DNA of 34,836 bases from Peptococcaceae bacterium (GCA_009783315.1 WRHI01000023.1:1-34836), one strand, 5' to 3'; shown: positions 1-8,815, counted from the stretch's first letter. Made by a program: numbers and translations. The notes: generated by a model not told the origin, from the sequence alone.

Positions 1-141
1 CCCCCCACACCCCCCTCCTTCGGGACTGTTACGAGCCCACATAATATCCATCTCCATTCACCATTAGATTGCGGGAGAACCCCGCAGTGGATATTTCTAT
101 TTATTTTTTGTCGCTTCCTGCACATTTAAAATATGCACCCC
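1..141 (-). repeat. Partial copy of the ~350 bp dispersed element (end half)
   Basis: The reverse complement of this stretch matches 30629-30770 closely: the terminal GTGCATATTTTAAA-type end, a GGAAGCGAC segment, a long A/T run, the GATGGATAT and GCGGGTT hairpin arms and the GTGGGCTCGTAACAGTCCCGAG module. The first ~18 bases of the window do not match the complete copy, so the element is cut or diverged there. No gene lies in it. Orientation is opposite to the complete copy and the same as the copy at the window end. Confidence 0.85.
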
Positions 142-230
142 TATTTGTTTGCGTTCTCGCTCCGTAAAAGATTATAATGAAGGAGACCCGGCCTTTCAGC
201 GTCGGGAACACATATAAGGAAAGCAAAATC

Positions 231-914
231 ATGTCATACATCCTGCTGTTCCTCGAAGGTGTCATTACCTTTATTTCTCCTTGCCTCCTGCCCCTGCTTC
301 CCCTTTACATCTCCTATTTTGCCGCCGGCAAATCCCCAGACACACCCGCCGGCAAACGCCGCGCCCTCATTAACGCCCTCGGGTTCATCGCGGGTTTTAC
401 CCTCCTCTTTGTCAGCCTGGGGGCTTTCGCCGGTATCCTGGGGCAAGCCTTGCAGGACTACCGTTTCATCATCGACATCGTCGCCGGCCTGATTTTGATC
501 CTATTCGGCCTCAACGTCATGGGCGTCATCACCATTCCACTGCTTAACGCCACCTACCGGAAAAGCGCCAACGTCAGAAACCTCAGCTTCTTTTCCTCCC
601 TCGTCTTTGGCGTTATATTTGCTGTCAGCTGGACCCCCTGCGTCAGCCCCTTGCTCGGCTCTGCCCTGCTGATGGCTTCAGTACCCGCCTCGGCCTGGCG
701 TGGCGCTTTCCTGCTCTTTATTTTCGCCATGGGTCTTGGCCTGCCGTTTCTGCTTTGCGCCCTGCTCATCGACAGATTGAAATCTGCCTTCGATTTCATT
801 AAACGCCACTACAAAATCATTAATATAATCTCGGGGGTTCTGCTCATCGCCATTGGCGTACTGATGATGACAGGTTACTTGGGCTCCTTCATGGCCATCC
901 TCTCCTTACCATGA
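231..914 (+). CDS. ccdA: CcdA/DsbD-type cytochrome c biogenesis thiol transporter
   Basis: Polytopic membrane protein that carries electrons from cytoplasmic thioredoxin to thiol-disulfide proteins outside the membrane. I start it at 231, giving 227 residues: family members begin with a short hydrophobic MxYxLLFLEG segment, and AAGGAA lies just upstream. An in-frame ATG at 177 would add 18 non-family residues. The two family cysteines are visible, C18 in ISPCLLPLLP and C137 in SWTPCVSP, each at the head of a membrane segment, and about six hydrophobic helices can be seen. The next gene, 46 bp downstream on the same strand, encodes a thioredoxin-like protein that is its likely redox partner. 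Role in cytochrome c maturation or general extracytoplasmic thiol reduction is inferred from family and neighbour. Confidence 0.9.
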   Translation: MSYILLFLEGVITFISPCLLPLLPLYISYFAAGKSPDTPAGKRRALINALGFIAGFTLLFVSLGAFAGILGQALQDYRFIIDIVAGLILILFGLNVMGVITIPLLNATYRKSANVRNLSFFSSLVFGVIFAVSWTPCVSPLLGSALLMASVPASAWRGAFLLFIFAMGLGLPFLLCALLIDRLKSAFDFIKRHYKIINIISGVLLIAIGVLMMTGYLGSFMAILSLP

Positions 915-960
915 CACCCAAAGATCGCGAGATATCCCCCACAGAAAGGACGAATCCATT

Positions 961-1530
961 ATGAAAAACAAGATCACACTTCTTATCTCCGCCGCCGGTC
1001 TGATTGTCCTCATTGCTGTGGCGGTGTTTACGTACAATCTGCTTCAAGACAGAGAGAATCCTTTGAATCAGCTGACGCCGAATTCGCAGGTGCCGAAAGA
1101 ATCTGTGCCCGACTTCTCCATCATGGACGCCTCCGGCAACATGGTCAACCTCTCCGACTACTACGGCCAGCCTATTGTGCTTAACTTTTGGGCGTCCTGG
1201 TGCCCCCCTTGCAAAAATGAAATGCCCGACTTCAACAAGGTCTACGAAGAGTATCAAGACCGAGTGGCTTTTCTTATGGTGAACCTGACAGACGGCCGGC
1301 AAGAAACTGTGGAGAACGGAAAAGGGTTCATCGACAAACAGGGATTCACCTTCCCTGTGTATTTCGACACCAAAGGAGAAGGCGCGCGGGCGTATAAAAT
1401 CAATTCGATCCCTCAAACATTTTTTATTGACCGAGACGGCAGCCTGATCCAAAGCTTCATGGGAGGCATCAATGAGAAAACCCTGCGCCAATATGTCGAC
1501 ATCATTAACAACTCTACTCTCATGGAATAA
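961..1530 (+). CDS. TlpA/ResA-like membrane-anchored thioredoxin
   Basis: A 189-residue protein with one N-terminal hydrophobic anchor (about residues 5-27) and no lipobox, followed by a TlpA/AhpC-type thioredoxin domain from about residue 45. The redox motif is WASWCPPCK (C81, C84), and the cis-proline region is INSIPQTFFIDRDG. It should sit outside the membrane and reduce or exchange disulfides, probably recharged by the CcdA protein encoded just upstream. AGAAAGGA lies about 9 nt before the ATG. Closest named analogues are ResA and StoA; the sequence alone does not decide the substrate. Confidence 0.9.
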   Translation: MKNKITLLISAAGLIVLIAVAVFTYNLLQDRENPLNQLTPNSQVPKESVPDFSIMDASGNMVNLSDYYGQPIVLNFWASWCPPCKNEMPDFNKVYEEYQDRVAFLMVNLTDGRQETVENGKGFIDKQGFTFPVYFDTKGEGARAYKINSIPQTFFIDRDGSLIQSFMGGINEKTLRQYVDIINNSTLME

Positions 1531-2030
1531 CAGCAACTGATTGCATCAATATTCTTTTTTCACATTTGGAAGAAGCCGCCATGATTGTCCTTGCGCTCAT
1601 GTTTGTATACGGGTTGTGCCATTTGCCGGACAAACGCATGCGTTCATCTTCATTTTGAATCCGCTCATTACCTGGCTTGTTCTTCGGAACAGCTGGAAGA
1701 ACCAGCTCTCCCCGGTTTCGCCATAGAAAAAGGAACCTTTGAGCCGCCTCCTGTGATTAATCCTGATTCTCGACAAAAGGGCGGCTCAAGATCCCAGACC
1801 CAGCAATTGAAGACTATAACTCATTGCAAACAATTTATATTGTCCTACTCCTCTATAAAAGTGGAGCATGCGGTTCCCGAACTGGTATGGGTCACACCGG
1901 CAGGCGCGTCCACACTAAGATATTCGGCGTGACAGCTGTGTTTCCAATTGTATTTGCAGTTCATAACGCCGCAATCGACATGCATTGGATTATCCAATAA
2001 AATACCCCCTTAGCAATTCGTGTGCATCTA
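1531..2030. other. 500 bp without a convincing gene
   Basis: Between the thioredoxin gene and the convergent glycosyltransferase I find no protein that looks real. A 25-codon ORF at 1581-1658 on the plus strand has GGAAG 8 nt before its ATG and a hydrophobic start (MIVLALMFVYG), but nothing else supports it. An 8-bp perfect stem (1741-1748 with 1780-1787) encloses a 31-nt loop and lacks a U-tract, so it is at best a weak transcript end. Confidence 0.5.
1741..1787 (+). terminator. Possible 3' hairpin after the ccdA-thioredoxin pair
   Basis: GAGCCGCC at 1741-1748 pairs perfectly with GGCGGCTC at 1780-1787. The loop is long and no run of T follows, so it is a weak candidate for an intrinsic terminator. 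Confidence 0.25.
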
Positions 2031-3383
2031 TTATTCTGTTGAACAGAGCTTACTTTTATACCTTCTCATAATTTTCCGCCTCAACCTCTTCCCCACAGAA
2101 TAAATCCCATAACCAGCCAAGAGGAAAACCAGTGGCATAATAGGATAAGCGTACCGGGGCTGAACATAATACGGCAAATAAACAACACACATATAGATCA
2201 TGCTCAGAGGCATCAACATGTTCAGCCGGCGATCGGGGTTCCCTTTGCGGAAGAGAAACACCAACCCGCCAATCCCAGAAACCAGCACCAGCCAATGATA
2301 AACAACATTCACCTCAAAAGGCACCCGGAAAAGCGTCACCTTAATGGCACTCTCATAATATGGGTTGGGACAGTCATGGAAAGGAATCCCCCAAAGATAG
2401 AAGAACTTGCCCACCGTATACCAGGCAATTGTCGCCAGCGGCCTCTCCTGCCAGGATTCCCGCAAGCGGGCTTTGCCGATATCCATCTTAGCCTGATCGG
2501 TGGCAAAAGCATCTGTCGCCGGCGGAAAATCCTCCATATACCGGCCCATATCGCTCATATCATAGCCGATAAACGCCCCCTGCATAAAAGGATCCCCCGC
2601 GGCCACAGTCAAGGGGATAAACCTACCGAACTCAACCCCGTTGCGGATCCACCAGGGCATCAGCAACGCGACCAGAATGCAGCCCACCACCAGGGCACGC
2701 ATAAGCATTTCTTTAATCGAATATTTCTTCAGAAGCCACATAATCAGAATAACAACCGGGAACAACAGGATCGTCGGCCTAATCAGCGCCGCCAACCCCA
2801 GCACAACAGCCCCCCCCACATAATACCTCATCCTTTTGCTCTCCACGGCTTCGAAGCAAAGGGTCACCAACAGAACAAAAAGGAAGGTAAACAACGCCTC
2901 CGTGAGAATCAACAACGACACAGACAGATTGGGAATATAGAGCAGATACAGAATCAGCGCCACCCGCGCCGCCCAAACATTAACATACTTCTTGCCCAAA
3001 CGATAAAGCAGCGCCATAACACCCCCTTGCAGGAGCCCTTGCACCAAACGAACCGCCAGCAATCCCCCCGGCAGGCCGAAAATTTTCAAGAACGCCGCCA
3101 GAAAAATCGGGAACCCCGGCATAATAAAAACCGTTGGCACCCCCGCGTCAATATCCCCATCCTGATAATACAGCTCCCCTTCATCAAGCAGAATCAGCGC
3201 GGTTCGCACATATTTCACATCATCGTTGCTGTTCATCTGGGCCATATCGCCCATATAATAATCGTCTCCATAGATCAAGACAGCTGACATCTGAAGAACG
3301 AGATAGATTAAAATAAGGACCAGCGGAAAAACATCCACCCGCCATTTTTTCCCTTTCCCTTGTTTGATCAGTAAGTTCCCCAT
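2031..3383 (-). CDS. GT39/ArnT-like membrane glycosyltransferase (copy 1 of 3)
   Basis: A 450-residue multi-pass protein of the GT-C type, resembling family 39 protein mannosyltransferases and ArnT. Such enzymes take a sugar from a polyprenyl-phosphate donor and attach it to a protein or glycan outside the membrane. After the first membrane helix comes an acidic first loop (GDMAQMNSNDDVKYVRTA) where GT-C enzymes keep their catalytic acid, then a MPGFPIFLA segment and about 10-12 hydrophobic helices. I start at 3383, where AAAGGA lies 6 nt before ATG; the longer reading at 3407 has no such site. It is paralogous to the next two genes upstream (for example FIPLT..GDPFMQGAFI and YPIMPLVFLLAG). 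The substrate is unknown. Confidence 0.8.
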   Translation of the reverse strand: MGNLLIKQGKGKKWRVDVFPLVLILIYLVLQMSAVLIYGDDYYMGDMAQMNSNDDVKYVRTALILLDEGELYYQDGDIDAGVPTVFIMPGFPIFLAAFLKIFGLPGGLLAVRLVQGLLQGGVMALLYRLGKKYVNVWAARVALILYLLYIPNLSVSLLILTEALFTFLFVLLVTLCFEAVESKRMRYYVGGAVVLGLAALIRPTILLFPVVILIMWLLKKYSIKEMLMRALVVGCILVALLMPWWIRNGVEFGRFIPLTVAAGDPFMQGAFIGYDMSDMGRYMEDFPPATDAFATDQAKMDIGKARLRESWQERPLATIAWYTVGKFFYLWGIPFHDCPNPYYESAIKVTLFRVPFEVNVVYHWLVLVSGIGGLVFLFRKGNPDRRLNMLMPLSMIYMCVVYLPYYVQPRYAYPIMPLVFLLAGYGIYSVGKRLRRKIMRRYKSKLCSTE

Positions 3384-3448
3384 AACCGTTCCTTTCTGGT
3401 TTCGCAACAGAACCTCCCGGATCTCAAATTCCTCGCTCTTACTCTCAG

Positions 3449-3525
3449 ACCGCTAGCCGCTAACCTCAAACCTCTAACCGCTAGCCGCTAACCTCGAACC
3501 TCTAACCGCTAGCCTCTAACCTCCC
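3449..3525. repeat. Heptanucleotide tandem array, 11 degenerate units
   Basis: Eleven successive 7-bp units such as ACCGCTA, GCCGCTA, ACCTCAA and ACCTCTA, varying mostly in the last positions. It resembles the short tandemly repeated repetitive sequences known from cyanobacteria. The stop codon and last residues of the upstream glycosyltransferase (end at 3509) lie inside the array. Confidence 0.9.
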
Positions 3526-4834
3526 TGGACCTAAGCCGCCGCGCCACACCGCAGACGCCACAAGCCGCTAACAGCAAAACGATTGGCATAAGGGGATAAG
3601 CATACCGCGCACAAGTAAAATACGGCAAATAGACAATCGCCATATAAATGGCGCTCGCCGGCAACAGCAGCTTCAGCCGCCTGTTGACTTCCCCCTTAAG
3701 ACAATTCACAACAGCGCCTAAGCACGCCAGCCCCAGAAGCAGCCAATGAAAGATCGTCACAACATTAAAAGACACACGAAATATCCCTTGCCCCAAAAGT
3801 CTCGTGTAAAAAGGGAACCGCCAAAGCTCCGCGAACTTGCCCCAAGTATACCAACAAACCGTCGCCAACGGTCTGGCCTGCCAGGAATCCCTCAAGCGTT
3901 TTTTGCCGGCCGCCATTTCCGCCTGATCCGTCACAAGAGAATCTGTATCCGGCGGGAAATCAACCAAATATTGGCTCATTTCGCTAAAATCATACTTGAT
4001 GAAAGCTCCCTGCATGAAAGGGTTGCCGGAAGACAGCGTTAACGGAATAAAGCGGTCGAACTCAACCGCGTTACGGATCCACCAAGGCGCCAACATAGCA
4101 ACCACAATACACCCCACCACAAGGGCGTATTTCAGCATATCCCGCACCGGGATCTTTTTCAGCAGCCAGATCAACAGAATAACCAGCGGAAACAGCAGAA
4201 CAGTCGGTCTGATCATAACCGCCATGCCTAAAACGACCCCTGCCCCCACGTAATATCGTAACCTCTTGCTGGCAACAGCTTCCAAACTCAGCCAAAGCAG
4301 CACAACAAAGAAAAAGGTAAACACCGTCTCAGTCAAAATCAACAACGGCGTCTCCAAATTCGGGATATACAGCACATAGAAAATGATCGCCAGCCGCGCC
4401 ACCCAGACAGAAAAGAATTTCATACCAATGCGGTAAAGCAACAGGATAACGCCCACCTGCAGCAACCCCTGTACAAGCCGAACCGCCAGCAGCGCTCCCG
4501 CCACAGACTCCGCCGTAAGCGGAACCGACAACCCAACAGCCCCAAACAGCTTCAAGAAAAAAGCCAGAAAAAGCGGATATCCGGGCATAACAAAAACACT
4601 GGCCATATCCCCTTCATAATCAGCGTTCCTATAATACAGCTTAAAATCCTCAACGAGTTTAAGACCGCTGCGGACATACTTAACATCATCATTATCCATC
4701 TCAGCAAAATCGCCTAAATAATAGCTGTCTCCGTACATGAAGACGACAGCGATTTGCGCGCAGATAAAAACAATCAGCACCACAATAAGGAAAGCATCCG
4801 CACGACGAATCACCTTGGACAATCGTCCTGTCAT
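3509..4834 (-). CDS. GT39/ArnT-like membrane glycosyltransferase (copy 2 of 3)
   Basis: A 441-residue paralogue of the flanking two genes, with the same architecture: N-terminal helix, acidic first loop (GDFAEMDNDDVKYVRSG), MPGYPLFLAFFLKLFG, repeated hydrophobic helices, a FIPLT..GNPFMQGAFI segment and a C-terminal helix block ending YPLMPIVLLLAACG. The ATG at 4834 has GGAGG 7 nt upstream. The last codons and TAG stop fall in the heptanucleotide array, so the natural C-terminus may have been rewritten. A lipid-linked sugar donor made by the nearby GT2 enzyme is the likely substrate (inference). Confidence 0.8.
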   Translation of the reverse strand: MTGRLSKVIRRADAFLIVVLIVFICAQIAVVFMYGDSYYLGDFAEMDNDDVKYVRSGLKLVEDFKLYYRNADYEGDMASVFVMPGYPLFLAFFLKLFGAVGLSVPLTAESVAGALLAVRLVQGLLQVGVILLLYRIGMKFFSVWVARLAIIFYVLYIPNLETPLLILTETVFTFFFVVLLWLSLEAVASKRLRYYVGAGVVLGMAVMIRPTVLLFPLVILLIWLLKKIPVRDMLKYALVVGCIVVAMLAPWWIRNAVEFDRFIPLTLSSGNPFMQGAFIKYDFSEMSQYLVDFPPDTDSLVTDQAEMAAGKKRLRDSWQARPLATVCWYTWGKFAELWRFPFYTRLLGQGIFRVSFNVVTIFHWLLLGLACLGAVVNCLKGEVNRRLKLLLPASAIYMAIVYLPYFTCARYAYPLMPIVLLLAACGVCGVARRLRSREVRG

Positions 4835-4910
4835 TAGCAGTCCTCCGATCTCAACGATTTCAACAATCTCTGAGCTCTGGTCACCGCCCTCCGCGGTCTG
4901 CAGAAAACCA

Positions 4911-6293
4911 TCACCGCGGCAGATCCGTGCTCAACCATCGCGCCGCGGAACAAACACCGCAGGCAGCCAGCAAGAAAATAATCGGCATAAGAGGATACGC
5001 ATACCGTGAACAAGTGAAATAAGGCAAATAAATAGCCGACATATACACAACGCTGAAGGGCAGCAGCAATTTCAAGCGCCTGTTGCGCTCACCCCGAAAC
5101 CCGTTCAGGACAACCCCCAACCCTGCCAACCCCAGAAGCAGCCAATGATAACGAAACATCGTATTCCAAGACACCCCAAAAACATACTGGCCACCCGGAA
5201 AATTATAGTAGGGATACTGCCAAAGGTATTTAAGTTTCCCCACAGTATACCAGTGGATTGTCTTCAACGGATCCTCCTGCCAAGAATCCTGCAGCCGCCT
5301 TTTCCCAACATTCATTTTGGCGCTATCGGTGGCTTGAGCATCCAACTCCGGCGACAAATCCGCCGTATACAGGGGCATAGTATCGAAATCATAATCAATA
5401 AACGCCCCTTGCATAAAAGGATCTCCTGAAGCCTCCGTCATCGGAATAAACCGGCCGAACTCAACCCCATTACGGATCCACCAAGGTGCCATCATAGCCA
5501 TCAGGATACATCCCACCACAAAGCCGCGAACAAGCATCTCCCGCGCCGAATACTTTCTGACTGAAGAACCGCTCTGTGGATGGCTCTTTTTCAGGAGCAG
5601 CCAAATAACCAGAATAACCAAAGGAAACAGCAGAATCGTCGGCCGGAATAAAGCCGCCAAACCCAAAACAATCCCGCCCCATACATAATACGTCATCCGC
5701 TTCGTCTCCAGGGCCACCATACACAGATACACCAGCAACACAAACAGAAAAGTGAAAACAACCTCCGTCAAAATCAACAGCGGCGCTTCCAAATTAGGAA
5801 TATAGAACATGTAGAAAACTACCGCCAGACGGGCCGTCCACACGGAAAAGAATCTCTTGCCGATCCAATAAAGCAACACAAGAACCCCAAACTGCAGCAA
5901 CCCCTGAGCCAAACGAACCGCCAAACTCCCCATCGCCACCGCCGCCGCCGAAACCGAAGCCGTAGAACCGGTAAACCCAAACACCTTAAAGAAAAACGCT
6001 AAAAACAACGGATACCCCGGCATAACAAAAACACTGGACACATCCGTCTCAAAATCAACATTAAGATAGTAAAGGGAAAAATCCTCAACAACCTTCATCC
6101 CACTGCGTACATACCGCACATCATCATTGTCCATGGTTGCGAAATCGCCCAACCAGGCTTTCTCCCCATACATAAAAACAACCGCCACTTGAAGAACCAG
6201 AAAAACAACCAAAACAGCAGCAAAAAACCAATCCAGGCCTTTGCTCGATCGTTTAATGTCATCTCTAGCGGGTTCGCCCCTTGAAGTGCGCAG
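4911..6293 (-). CDS. GT39/ArnT-like membrane glycosyltransferase (copy 3 of 3), probable CTG start
   Basis: Third paralogue of the cluster, with GDFATMDNDDVRYVRSG in the first loop and MPGYPLFLAFFFKVFG after it. A start at 6212 (TTG) would begin inside the first membrane helix. The open frame extends upstream, and a perfect AGGAGG (6302-6307) stands 8 nt before an in-frame CTG at 6291-6293. From there the protein has 460 residues with a basic N-terminal segment like that of copy 2. No in-frame ATG, GTG or TTG is available between 6213 and that site. Compared with copy 2 it has a short insert around the KKSHPQSGSS segment. Function as for the other copies. Confidence 0.75.
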   Translation of the reverse strand: MRTSRGEPARDDIKRSSKGLDWFFAAVLVVFLVLQVAVVFMYGEKAWLGDFATMDNDDVRYVRSGMKVVEDFSLYYLNVDFETDVSSVFVMPGYPLFLAFFFKVFGFTGSTASVSAAAVAMGSLAVRLAQGLLQFGVLVLLYWIGKRFFSVWTARLAVVFYMFYIPNLEAPLLILTEVVFTFLFVLLVYLCMVALETKRMTYYVWGGIVLGLAALFRPTILLFPLVILVIWLLLKKSHPQSGSSVRKYSAREMLVRGFVVGCILMAMMAPWWIRNGVEFGRFIPMTEASGDPFMQGAFIDYDFDTMPLYTADLSPELDAQATDSAKMNVGKRRLQDSWQEDPLKTIHWYTVGKLKYLWQYPYYNFPGGQYVFGVSWNTMFRYHWLLLGLAGLGVVLNGFRGERNRRLKLLLPFSVVYMSAIYLPYFTCSRYAYPLMPIIFLLAACGVCSAARWLSTDLPR

Positions 6294-6316
6294 TTCGAAA
6301 ACCTCCTGCCAGCCGA

Positions 6317-6685
6317 TCAGTTTTCAACCTTCGAAGAAGGAACATCACCCTCCCGCAACGCCTCCAACTGATTTTTAATAATACTAAGCTCCTGAGTCAG
6401 CGTAATAATCCTCTTCTTCTGTTCCGACACCTTAAGGGTCAAATTATAGGAAACAGCCAAACTAAAAAAGATCCCGCATGTAAAAAGAAATGATGTGCCA
6501 TAGACAACGCCAACCCATCTGGCGATAACCTCCAGAAAGGCCGGACGCAGAGCAATTAAGAAGAGGAAAATCCCGATACCAAACCAGATCAAGCCAAACC
6601 CAAACTCAATCTTGCGTTTTTTCAGACAATACAACGTCACACAAAAAAACGAAATCGCGATCAGAAGACAATACACATAAACCAC
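6317..6685 (-). CDS. DUF2304-like small membrane protein
   Basis: A 122-residue protein with three to four hydrophobic helices and a C-terminal coiled-coil-like tail (QKKRIITLTQELSIIKNQLEALRE). Size and topology fit the DUF2304 family, which is often encoded next to GT2 polyprenyl-phosphate glycosyltransferases, as here. I start at the GTG at 6685, which has CGGAGG 6 nt upstream; the longer frame to 6772 runs through a low-complexity A/T-rich stretch and has no ribosome site. It is probably a partner or membrane anchor of the GT2 enzyme (inference). Its stop lies just before the start region of glycosyltransferase copy 3. Confidence 0.65.
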   Translation of the reverse strand: MVYVYCLLIAISFFCVTLYCLKKRKIEFGFGLIWFGIGIFLFLIALRPAFLEVIARWVGVVYGTSFLFTCGIFFSLAVSYNLTLKVSEQKKRIITLTQELSIIKNQLEALREGDVPSSKVEN

Positions 6686-6774
6686 AATTAACCTCCGGGC
6701 AATAGCAATAGACAATTGGCAACTAACAATGGTGACAAGCTTCAAACGTGCCGGCAAAATAACATAAGACACCG

Positions 6775-7467
6775 TCAGTAATTCTTGCCTGGAATCAACA
6801 AAAGCATAATGGTCACTTTCACCATATAATACAAACCGTTAAACAGGGAAATCGAAGACTTACCGTGCTGTCGATGCTGCATATCTACTGACACCTCCTT
6901 GATCTTCAGCCCGCGGCTCGCCGCGTAAACAATGGTTTCGACCTCGGGATAATCCCCCGGATAATAACGCGAAAAAAGCTCAATCCCCTTGCGATTAATC
7001 GCCCGGAACCCCGACGTCGTATCTGTAAGTGGCATTTTAACAATCTTCGAAACAAGCTTAGAAAAGAAAAGAATCCCCATCCCCCGGGACACGCTCGGCT
7101 TATACCCGCTCTCCTCCACAAACCGGGATCCCACAACAATATCCGCTTCACCGGACATCACACCATCAACCACCTTGCACAGATCCTTGCCGTCATGCTG
7201 CCCGTCCCCATCCACTTGCACAGCAACATCATAGCCGGTGACACAAGCGTATTTATAACCGGTCTGCACAGCCCCGCCAATACCAAGATTAATCGGCAAA
7301 GTAATAACGTTAACGCCCTCCTCTGCCGCCTCGGCAGCGGTATTATCCTTAGAAGCATCATTAATAACCACAATATCCGCCCCAAGATCGGAAGCGCGGA
7401 TAGACCTGATAACTTTCCTGATGCTGCCGGCCTCATTATAAGCCGGAATAATCACCAAAACCTTCAA
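6775..7467 (-). CDS. GT2 family polyprenyl-phosphate glycosyltransferase (DPM1-like)
   Basis: A 230-residue GT-A-fold enzyme opening with VLVIIPAYNEAGSI and carrying the donor/metal motif VDGDGQHD (D86, D88), followed by VVGSRF and a C-terminal hydrophobic stretch (LYYMVKVTIMLLLIPG). Such enzymes transfer a sugar from a nucleotide donor to undecaprenyl phosphate on the cytoplasmic face. That lipid-linked sugar would feed the three GT-C enzymes encoded downstream. The start is TTG with GGGGAG upstream. It follows hypE by only 32 bp, so it may be co-transcribed with the hyp genes. Confidence 0.85.
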   Translation of the reverse strand: MKVLVIIPAYNEAGSIRKVIRSIRASDLGADIVVINDASKDNTAAEAAEEGVNVITLPINLGIGGAVQTGYKYACVTGYDVAVQVDGDGQHDGKDLCKVVDGVMSGEADIVVGSRFVEESGYKPSVSRGMGILFFSKLVSKIVKMPLTDTTSGFRAINRKGIELFSRYYPGDYPEVETIVYAASRGLKIKEVSVDMQHRQHGKSSISLFNGLYYMVKVTIMLLLIPGKNY

Positions 7468-7499
7468 AGAATTCTCCCCTTACCGCTAATCATGATCCC

Positions 7500-8558
7500 C
7501 TAACAAATCCGTGGCAGCCCCTCGCCATAAAGCACATCAACCACACGGATGCCACCCAGCCGCGTCATTAACAGCACCCCAGGCTCACCCTGATTGCGGG
7601 CTGTCACGTGACCAACCACAGCCGCCCGCGTCCCCAGCTCGTTTTGATGCAGTATCGCCAACGCCCGAGTAACATCCCTATTTTCGACAACACAAACAAA
7701 TTTTCCTTCGTTCGCCATATAAAGCAGATCAAGACCCAGCAAACCACAAAAAGCCTCAACTTCCCCGTCAACAGGGATCTCCCGCTCCTCCAGCCGGATG
7801 CCCAGATCATCCCGGACAATCTCATTAAGCACAGTCGCCAGCCCGCCCCTGGTAATATCACGCATAAGCTTCACACGAACACCCTCTCGCAGCAGCGCTC
7901 TCACCATGCCCCCAAGCCCGGCGCAATCGCTGGCAATCCCGTTCTCAATGCCCAGTCGTCGCGAAAGAATACAAGCCTGATGATTGCCCAAAACCCCGCT
8001 GACCAGAACGGCGTCCCCCTCCCTCAGATGCTCCCGGCCCAGAGATTTTTCCGCAGATACACCCTGGAACACCCGCGAACCCAACCCACAGGTATTAATA
8101 AACAATCCGCCGGTGGCCGTCTGCCCAGCAGCAGCCTGCCCCCCTGAAGATCCCAAGGCCCCTACAACCTTTGTATCACCGGTCACCACAAGCACATTCT
8201 GGGCCGCAGCCTCCCGGGCCATCGATTTCACTACCGAATCCAGAATAGCGTAATCAAGACCCTCTTCAATAATGAACCCTGCCGTCAGAAACCGGGGCTC
8301 GGCTCCCATCATCCACAAATCATTGACTGTCCCGCACACCGCCAACTTCCCAATATCACCTCCGGGAAAAACCAGCGGTGTAATCACATAGGAATCCGTC
8401 GTCAGAGCCACCCCCCCCTCAGGGCGAGCCAGCAAAGCGGCATCCTCCAGCCGATCCAAAAACGGGTTGGCGAAACAAGACGCAAACAAATCCGCAATCA
8501 AATCCCGCGTCGCGCTGCCACCGCTGCCATGAGCCAAAGTAATTCTTTCATTCTTCAC
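7500..8558 (-). CDS. hypE: Hydrogenase maturation carbamoyl dehydratase HypE
   Basis: HypE binds ATP and dehydrates a carbamoyl group on its own C-terminal cysteine to a thiocyanate, giving the cyanide ligands of [NiFe] hydrogenase. The protein ends in PRIC, the required C-terminal cysteine. The N-terminal ITLAHGSGGSATRDLI and the GTVNDLWMMGAEP segment are typical of the PurM/AIR synthase-like fold. I start at the GTG at 8558, with AAAGGAG 9 nt upstream, giving 352 residues; the longer frame to 8615 runs into repeat-like sequence. A hairpin element separates it from hypD. No hydrogenase structural gene, hypA, hypB or hypF is visible in the window. Confidence 0.93.
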   Translation of the reverse strand: MKNERITLAHGSGGSATRDLIADLFASCFANPFLDRLEDAALLARPEGGVALTTDSYVITPLVFPGGDIGKLAVCGTVNDLWMMGAEPRFLTAGFIIEEGLDYAILDSVVKSMAREAAAQNVLVVTGDTKVVGALGSSGGQAAAGQTATGGLFINTCGLGSRVFQGVSAEKSLGREHLREGDAVLVSGVLGNHQACILSRRLGIENGIASDCAGLGGMVRALLREGVRVKLMRDITRGGLATVLNEIVRDDLGIRLEEREIPVDGEVEAFCGLLGLDLLYMANEGKFVCVVENRDVTRALAILHQNELGTRAAVVGHVTARNQGEPGVLLMTRLGGIRVVDVLYGEGLPRIC

Positions 8559-8652
8559 CAGGAAAGGCTCCTTTCGCGATAATCGGAGTTCGAGATTCGA
8601 AGTTCGCGAATGCATTCTTTGTCCGAATCTACTACCTCTACCCCTAACCCCT

Positions 8653-8815
8653 AGTACTCCGCCAAGCCAAAATCACTTAATGTCTTGCGGCGCCTTTCGA
8701 CACGCTGCTTCGTAAGATCCTCCTAGAAGACACCCGGTATTCGTCGTCGGTTCTTCCTTGCATCGTGTCGAAATACTTGCAATCCATTTAAGTGATTTGG
8801 ACTTGACGGAGTACT
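8653..8815. repeat. 163 bp hairpin element, copy A
   Basis: Begins and ends with AGTACT and folds as a long imperfect inverted repeat: about 28 bp at the outer ends, then an inner 10-bp stem TTTCGACACG/CGTGTCGAAA, with a central part containing ACCCGGTATTCGTCGTCGG. A second copy lies at 18841-19002. Outer and inner stems differ between the copies by paired changes. It sits between hypD and hypE and supplies the hypD stop codon. Confidence 0.85.

Noticed and set aside
2295-3287. 330-codon plus-strand open frame opposite glycosyltransferase copy 1
   Set aside because: Antisense of a membrane protein gene; composition is His/Gln/Asn/Arg-rich and no fold or motif is recognisable.
3449-3525. Possible CRISPR array
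   Set aside because: Units are 7 bp with no spacers; no cas genes are in the window. This is a simple tandem repeat, as are the other arrays.
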